From: Porodaedalea pini
Taxonomy: Eukaryota > Basidiomycota > Agaricomycetes > Hymenochaetales > Hymenochaetaceae
NCBI GenBank assembly: GCA_002794775.1
Contig: NBAY01000001.1
Coordinates: 558,001 to 622,000, forward strand
Direction of reading: 5' to 3'
Length of the DNA: 64,000 nucleotides
Both the position numbers and the translations under genes were made by a program. The notes beneath the pieces are model-generated. The model was not told the DNA's origin, made no database searches, and saw only the letters and a program-made list of their open reading frames with translations. This document shows positions 57,967 through 64,000 of this stretch, piece by piece. Position 1 is the first letter of the stretch; each line of letters starts with the position of its first letter.

Positions 57967-60900
57967 ATGAAGTCTTCTGCAAAGGGGAAGGGGAAAGAAC
58001 GCGCCCTCATCGACGATGATTCAGACGTAGACTTCGCAACACAGGGCTTCGAAGCGCGCGAGAGCGACTCGGAGCAACTGTGGGATGTGATCGCGATCCG
58101 AGGGGAGCGCGCCGGGATGTATCTAATACAATGGGCCGGCGCAGACGAGAACGGGAAGCCATGGGATGACAGTTGGGTACCCCGCGAGGACGTTACGGAC
58201 GATCTAGTCGAAGCGTGGAAAAAGCGGAAGGTAGCGGAGAAGAAAGAGAAGGCACGTAAGAAGGCGGAGAGGAGAGAGAGGAAAAGGCAGGGATGTGAGT
58301 ACTTGTCCGCTATTATACATGCTCTCAGTCTCAAGTGTATGGTTGTCTTGATTTGCAATCTTGACTCTTTGACTTCGTTGCTTGACTAGCTTCGACGACT
58401 GCATCAAGAAGTAGGACCAACTCCAAAACGTCTACTACTGCTTCCTCCGGTACAGTGAGACGTTCAAAGCGGATGTCCTCCGTTACTACAGTTGGACGCG
58501 CCGATACCGCATCTGTGTCAACTGTTCGCTCGTCGCCCGTGAAAAAGCGCAAGCAACCAACAGTATCGGAGACTGGTGATAAGTCATCCGACGTTGAGCG
58601 TAGCCCTCCTCGCAAGAAGCGCAAATCTGGTCCTGATGGTGAATCGCGACGATCGTCTCCACAAAAGAAGTCCAAATCGAGACCTCCAGATTCCGGAAGG
58701 GAAGAGGAGGACGAATCCGAAGACGAACGAGTTGAGCCAGTGAAGTCCACGAAGTCGATGCCTCAAAAGCCTCGAAAAGAGGAAGAAGAGGAATCTGAAG
58801 ATGATCGGTCGGCGCTAATAAAGCAGTCTAAAGCAGGCCCCCGTCACGTAGATGTTAACCCGAAACCAAAGCCGAACCCGAAGTTGAAGCCAGCCATCGT
58901 GCACGAAGAGGAGGTGGAGGAGGAGGAGGAGGTGAACACTGCGGAGTGGCCAAAGACGACGAAGGACAGGTCAGATAAGTCTAAACCTGTGCCGGACGCG
59001 AAGGTTAAAAAGATGGTGAAATCAAAGCTAGTGGGTCGGCCTTTGGCACCAGTCGCACCTAGTAATGGCCTTTCTGAGACTGGCAGAATACTTGACAAGC
59101 GCCCTACCCCTCCCAGACGTACGCTCACCAAGACTAAATCCGGACGGACTGAGAGTCGCACGTCAGCTTCTGCTTCTCCATCGCACAATGAGCCCAAGAA
59201 GGTGACGAAGCACCGGAGCACACCCGGAATTCGCGTTGGTGCTGAAGACAGAAAGGAAGACGTGACCAATCTCAATCGCTTGGAAGGTGCAAATTCCTCC
59301 GAGATACCCGACGTTTCTACAATGTCAGTCTCTGATACCACTGAAGAAAAAGCAAATGGACATCGTGGTCGCTCGCATTCGCGGTCAAATGAGTCGGATC
59401 AGGTCGTCGCTACGTCACCGTCGAGGTTGCGACAAGGATTAACAGCGCGCATGAAAGGGAAGGAGAAACCGAAGTCGGATATCAGCAAGCTAGGCTCAAA
59501 AAGAAGATCTAGGCTGAGCTCTCGCGCTGCTTCTGTCGAGTCCGAAGATGAAAATACAGGCGCGGACATCGGAGATAATGATCAAGGCGAAGCGCAGAGG
59601 CGACGCAGCCCCTCAATACCAGTGTCTACGCATCCAGCTCCCACCTCGACACCTCTTTTCATGCCGGATGAGCCGGATGCGACTGGAATTTTCGCGGGTA
59701 ATGTGGATGATAGCAGCGGGCCGGTATTCGATTACAGCGCATTTGACGATCCCTTGCCGTTCAGCCAGGATGGTGAGCCATTATTAGGGGAGATCGAGGC
59801 TCCGGTATCAAATGTGCATGCCGAACCGAACAAAAATGCCTCCGTTACTGTCAGCCAGAGCATCGTATCTGTTCCGGAGACAGGAGTTGGCGTTCATTCG
59901 GAAGAGCGCCATGCAGACGATTCACAAGTCTTGAAGGGCACTGTCATACCTGCATCGCAGTCTCAATCACAGTCGCAGTCGCGCGCTGGGTCTCAGGATG
60001 GAGCACAGGATAGTGCGCAGCTGGCCTCTGTGCTGGCTGAGCACGGCTCGTCTGCCTCATATATTGATGCAGTTGCGGACGCGGATATATCGGTGGCACC
60101 GGCAACGCTAGTCTCTTCACTCGTATTCGAAATGCCTCCCGGGACTACCTCCCCATCCATCACAGATCCAGAACCAAGTGCGGGTACGAGTACGAACGCA
60201 AAGGCGCACAAGAAGATTCCTATTGTGACCCCATCCAAATTCAGGCCTTACCTTCCCCAGCCACAGAAGCCCTTATCTACACTCCCACCGCCTCACATCC
60301 AGGGCGTGCAAAGCCTCGCAACTCACGCCAGAGATGATGTACCGACTAGCTCGTTCGAGAGTCCGGTGAAAGACTTTGACGCCGAGGGGCGAGCGTTAGG
60401 ACGGAAGCGTGATAGAAGTGGTGCTGATCCAACTTCTAATGCAAACGAGAACGAGCTCAGTGACGATGATGATATTGAGGACGACATGCCACGTAGTCTC
60501 GAGCTTCGACATCGTGGTCTCGAACTTGCCGAGATACAACGCAGGAGAATGCGGGAAGAAGTTCGTGAGCCTGTAGCTCGTATTCAACTCGATGTGCTTC
60601 TCGAAGAAGTGGCGAGAGACCCAAATTCAAGACTTAAATCCCGCGAGTCGGATATCAGCAACCCATCTGTTTCTGATTTGGAACCCACACATCCTTTGCC
60701 AGGACATCCCGGAGAAACTAATTCAAACGTTGAGGAGGAGGATGACGAGGCGCGAGTCCGCCGGTTTGAAGAGGACTACTTAGATTTTGATGGGAATGCC
60801 GGTGCTAGTACGCCTGCCTCAAGTGGAGCTAGATCAGCATTAGATGATACACCGGGAAGCACTTTGGACGAGCAAAGAGACGGGCAGCCGTCCGTGGCGC

Positions 60901-62275
60901 TCGAGGACGATACACATGAGGAGATGGACGTCGAATCATCTCTGCAGGACGTGATCGACGCGGACGATCCGTTCATCTCTCGCGGCGGGGCGACGGACAG
61001 AGCAGTTACCCCCACAACGACAACTTCACAGCAGGTGAATATGTGCTTGAAGCTTACGATGCCTTTTACTTCAAACTAATCTATGCATTGTGCAGGAGGA
61101 TATGGATCTTCCGTATACACCTGCTCGGCCTCGATTCAAGATCCTAGGGTCTCCAAGTGTTGGTATCAGCCTCTTCACGGTTATAAATCCTCATTTCTGA
61201 CAGATACTTGTACAGAAACTCGAAACATCCGTTGTTCAGACACCCTCACGACAACTTAACGAAGCAATGGGCCTCCTCCATGCTAAATCAGAGGAAATCG
61301 AGTTTTTAAAACGTCAACTGGCGGAGAGTGAGAAGAAGCGCCTGAGTCAGGACGATGTCTTAGCTGAGCTTCAGGCAGAAAACTCGGTCCTGAAGAAGAC
61401 GCAGGAGAAGCAGCTCGACGCATCTGCAGAATTGGAAGAAGGGGAGATCGAGCAATACAAAGAAAAGTACGAGAGGCTATCGAAAGATCGGGATGCATTG
61501 GATGCGGAGATCAAGTTGCTCAAGATGAGTCGAGACGACTCCGTGAAGCAAGCAGAAATTTTCCGCGAGTTGTATGGCAAGGCGTCGTCTTTCGCGGATG
61601 AGATGAAGCAAGAGAACGTGGAGCTTCTTGCCCGAGCGAAGCTCGCCGAGGGTCAGGTCAACGTCGGGCTTGAACTCATCCGCAAACAAAACGCCGCGCA
61701 GGAACAGAAGCTGAGGGCGGAACTTGAACAGCAACAAATTCTTGTGCATGTACTGTCAACGAAGGATAGACGGACAGACGATGAAGTCAGACGCCGCGCT
61801 GCCTTGGAACCAGAGCTACAGGGCAAAATCGACATCTTACAGGAGGAAATACGTGATTTGGAAACTGGGCAATCGAATGTTGTCCGGCACCGGGATGAAC
61901 TTCTTGTGCAGAAGCAGGAACTCAGCGGCCAACTCGAGGACATGCGTGCAAAGTACAATGCTAAGGTCGATGACATGTGCTGGCTGCAGATTCATATTGC
62001 ACGACTCATGGCGCGGGAGAAGGCTTTCAAAAAGGTTTTTCTTACTTCGTCCGACTCCACTCATGACAATGAATTTGATCATGGCGAGGAGAGGGTCTAC
62101 ATATGTAAATGGATGATGAACCACGATGGCAAAAGTAGATGCAACTCGTTATTCACAAATGTGCAGGTGCGGACCTACTTAAACATATATCATATCCAGC
62201 GAATCAACTTTCGATAATGTCTCCTTAAAATTTCAGGACTTAAAGGATCACCTCTTCGTTGATCATCAACTGTGA
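57967..62275 (+). CDS. Nuclear protein with chromo-like domain, coiled coil and terminal C2H2 zinc finger
   Basis: The five exons are 57967–58294, 58390–61034, 61096–61158, 61204–62166 and 62237–62275, giving 1345 residues. The N-terminus (residues about 35–80, QLWDVIAIRGERAGMYLIQW then WDDSWVPREDVTDDLVEAW) resembles a chromodomain that would bind modified histone tails. Exon 2 is a long disordered, Ser/Pro/charged region with nuclear-localisation motifs (SPVKKRKQP, SPPRKKRKS). Exon 4 is a coiled coil of about 250 residues (EEIEFLKRQLAESEKKRL onward). It ends with YICKW, RCNSLFTN, then DHLFVDH, a C2H2 finger completed by the small last exon. The third intron donor (GTTGGT at 61159) is weak. 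I cannot name an orthologue; a heterochromatin or DNA-damage adaptor is a guess. Confidence 0.72.
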
Positions 62276-62648
62276 GGCGGGCCATATACCTTGTTAACCT
62301 TGCTTGACATGTCAATTGGGGAATTTTATTCGTACATTTAACCATTTAACACCTATGCTGAATCGGGGCAGTTTTGTAAAATTGATCGGTTGTTACTCCT
62401 TTTTGCTGTCTTTGACCTTGTCCGTAGTATGGCTCGTTTCCCCTTTTTCGAGTCTCAGCCCACCTTTATCTCGGATTTTCTTTGGAGTTCATAGTGCAAA
62501 TTATGTAGAACACTTGTTTGAATTTATGAGAACAAATGGACAAGAAATTGTAGTCACAATTGAACACCACATGGAAATTATCTGCTATTATTCGGATATG
62601 CAGTACCCTCTTTTTCAACAACCCAACATAGACTCGCCGCCTTCTGTC
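62276..62648. other. Intergenic region between convergent genes
   Basis: AT-rich 3' flanks with no supported gene. Confidence 0.4.
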
Positions 62649-63932
62649 CTACGAATCGATTAATCCTCCTGGTCCACTCCTCCCCCGACCCCGTCTCCCC
62701 CGACCACCGCGACTCCGACCACGGCCGTGGCTCCGTCCTCTGTACCCTTCGCCGTAGTTTATGTAGCTACCGTCGAGTCCCAGTCCGCCTCTAGGATTGA
62801 CGGCAGTGTCCTCGCGTCCAGAATCATTGTCCCTCCACCTTGGCGGCGGCAGTTTAACTCGTTCACGTAACGACGGTTGGGATGCACTTTGTTGAGATGC
62901 GCTAGAAGTGTCGGCATCGGAATTCATGTTCAAGCGCTCCAGCAGCGAATTTGAGCGGAGCTGGCTAGGACGCCCGCGGTCGTCGTATTCGAAATGAACG
63001 TCCACCTGGTACATCTCAGTGCGGCTCGGCTCGGACGGCGCATTTTGTTGAGGAGCGTCTCCGAATTTTGTGTGCGGACGCTTTATGCGCAGAGGGGTAG
63101 CTTGTGATGAGCGCGGCTCTTCTGTCGACGTGCTTTCTTGCCCAGTCGGTTGGCCAGCTTTCGATGGCATGACAGCAGCAGCAGCAGCCAATTTTGATAA
63201 CCGTGAAGGATGAATAGGACCACCAGAATTGTCCACTGAGCGACCATCTCGCGAACCCGTCTCTGAGACTGCATTCGCTCCAGACTCAAATCTATTGCCT
63301 GGATACTGCGTAGGATGAGATTCCAATTGCTCCTTCGATAGGTTCCCAGAATTAGCTTGAGTCTGGAGTTGGAGAGGAGGGTTGAGATTGGACGAAGGCG
63401 GCCGAAGGTCACCTGCCTGACTGTCGCGCAACTCCACTGATGAACGATATTGAGGACTCTTTTGCGAAGTTGATGGTGGCATGCTCGTGCGTGAATCCCT
63501 GAAATCCTTGAGCGAGCCGTCCCGAGAAGAACTCTCCAGGCCGAATGGCTGATCGTGACGAGCATAACCATCATTTGGCAAGGAACCTGCGTTTGAGCGG
63601 GTCGCTTCGACAGAGCGATGAGGGCTGCGAGCACGACCTTCATCCCCGTTTGATACGCGGCCACGCAAATCTTCAGCAGCTTCTCGGGAAATCCAGACGC
63701 GTGGTTCGTCATTCTTTTCAGTCACAGGTGCCGCGCTCTCCTGCGGTTTGCTGAAGCGAGACTGGCAAGATCGCACGTCGGCGTCTGTTCTCTTCCCATA
63801 TTTTGGCACAGAACTTACAATGCGAGGACCAGATCGACGAGCACTCTGGGATCCAGGCGGAGGCAGCCTATCATGTTGCTGCTGCTCAGGTTCATCTAAC
63901 TTGCGCACAGAATCGTGTGGGAAGATATGGCT
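62649..63932 (-). CDS. C-terminal exon of a hypothetical RGG-tailed protein (5' part outside the window)
   Basis: The frame is open from an acceptor site (TTTAG, complementary to 63933–63937) at 63932 down to the stop at 62651–62649, 428 codons including the stop. It starts SHIFPHDSVRKLDEPEQQQ and continues with a Ser/Arg/Gln-rich, probably disordered region. It ends in an Arg/Gly-rich tail (GYRGRSHGRGRSRGGRGRRG, about 62745–62665) of the type that binds RNA and is methylated by PRMT1. A pyrimidine-rich intron follows upstream, to the window edge. An RNA-related role is suggested by the tail only; no family is recognised. Confidence 0.6.
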   Translation of the reverse strand, partial: SHIFPHDSVRKLDEPEQQQHDRLPPPGSQSARRSGPRIVSSVPKYGKRTDADVRSCQSRFSKPQESAAPVTEKNDEPRVWISREAAEDLRGRVSNGDEGRARSPHRSVEATRSNAGSLPNDGYARHDQPFGLESSSRDGSLKDFRDSRTSMPPSTSQKSPQYRSSVELRDSQAGDLRPPSSNLNPPLQLQTQANSGNLSKEQLESHPTQYPGNRFESGANAVSETGSRDGRSVDNSGGPIHPSRLSKLAAAAAVMPSKAGQPTGQESTSTEEPRSSQATPLRIKRPHTKFGDAPQQNAPSEPSRTEMYQVDVHFEYDDRGRPSQLRSNSLLERLNMNSDADTSSASQQSASQPSLRERVKLPPPRWRDNDSGREDTAVNPRGGLGLDGSYINYGEGYRGRSHGRGRSRGGRGRRGRGRSGPGGLIDS

Positions 63933-64000
63933 CTAAACAACAGAACAAGATCAGTATATTATATGTCAAAAAGAGAAAGAACAAACTTCAGAATTGTCTT

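Overview
The window is nuclear DNA of a filamentous basidiomycete, most likely an agaricomycete. Genes have many short GT–AG introns of about 45–75 nt and include a class IV-type chitin synthase, a Ski3 homologue, a probable DASH-complex subunit and a NACHT–WD40 NLR of the type expanded in mushrooms. The remainder is largely transposable elements: chromodomain Ty3/gypsy elements, a LINE, a pogo-like element and a hAT-like MITE. There are no operons; genes lie on both strands. I saw no rRNA, tRNA or CRISPR array.

Layout. 1–4831 (−) is the 5' part of a SKI3 gene. 5313–17851 is a Ty3/gypsy chromovirus (+, 449-bp LTRs, TSD CACCG) with a second, related chromovirus inserted head-on into its reverse transcriptase (8751–15001, −, 426-bp LTRs). 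18160–20165 (−) is a decayed MFS drug transporter, divergent from an intact SPC34-like gene (21152–23144, +). 24734–29843 (+) is a NACHT–WD40 NLR. Then come an F-box/WD40 protein (32031–33920), a chitin synthase with one apparent frameshift (35561–39204) and a KAP-like dual-specificity phosphatase (40369–42907). 43759–46142 is a pogo/Fot1-type element. 46200–46421 (−) is a broken SPC34 copy, followed by a complete LINE (46490–52760, 11-bp TSD) and an intact MFS transporter (53319–55600, +). The right end holds a small hypothetical gene (−), a hAT-like MITE (57112–57751), a chromo-like/coiled-coil/C2H2 protein (57967–62275, +) and the 3' exon of an RGG-tailed protein (−).

The main structural result is that a divergent MFS/SPC34 gene pair exists twice, in inverted orientation. 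In the left copy SPC34 is intact and the MFS gene is dead; in the right copy the MFS gene is intact and SPC34 is dead. The LINE sits in the former shared promoter of the right copy. A third SPC34 scrap lies at about 31528.

The second main result is mechanistic. Both chromoviruses carry a Tf1-like self-priming signature: an 11-nt primer-binding site next to the LTR is the exact complement of an 11-mer located 33 nt after the TATA box. The inner copy also keeps a GGGTTTT heptamer in the right phase for a −1 gag–pol frameshift. All exon models were made by eye from splice signals and frame continuity. Family assignments rest on motif recognition, with no database search.
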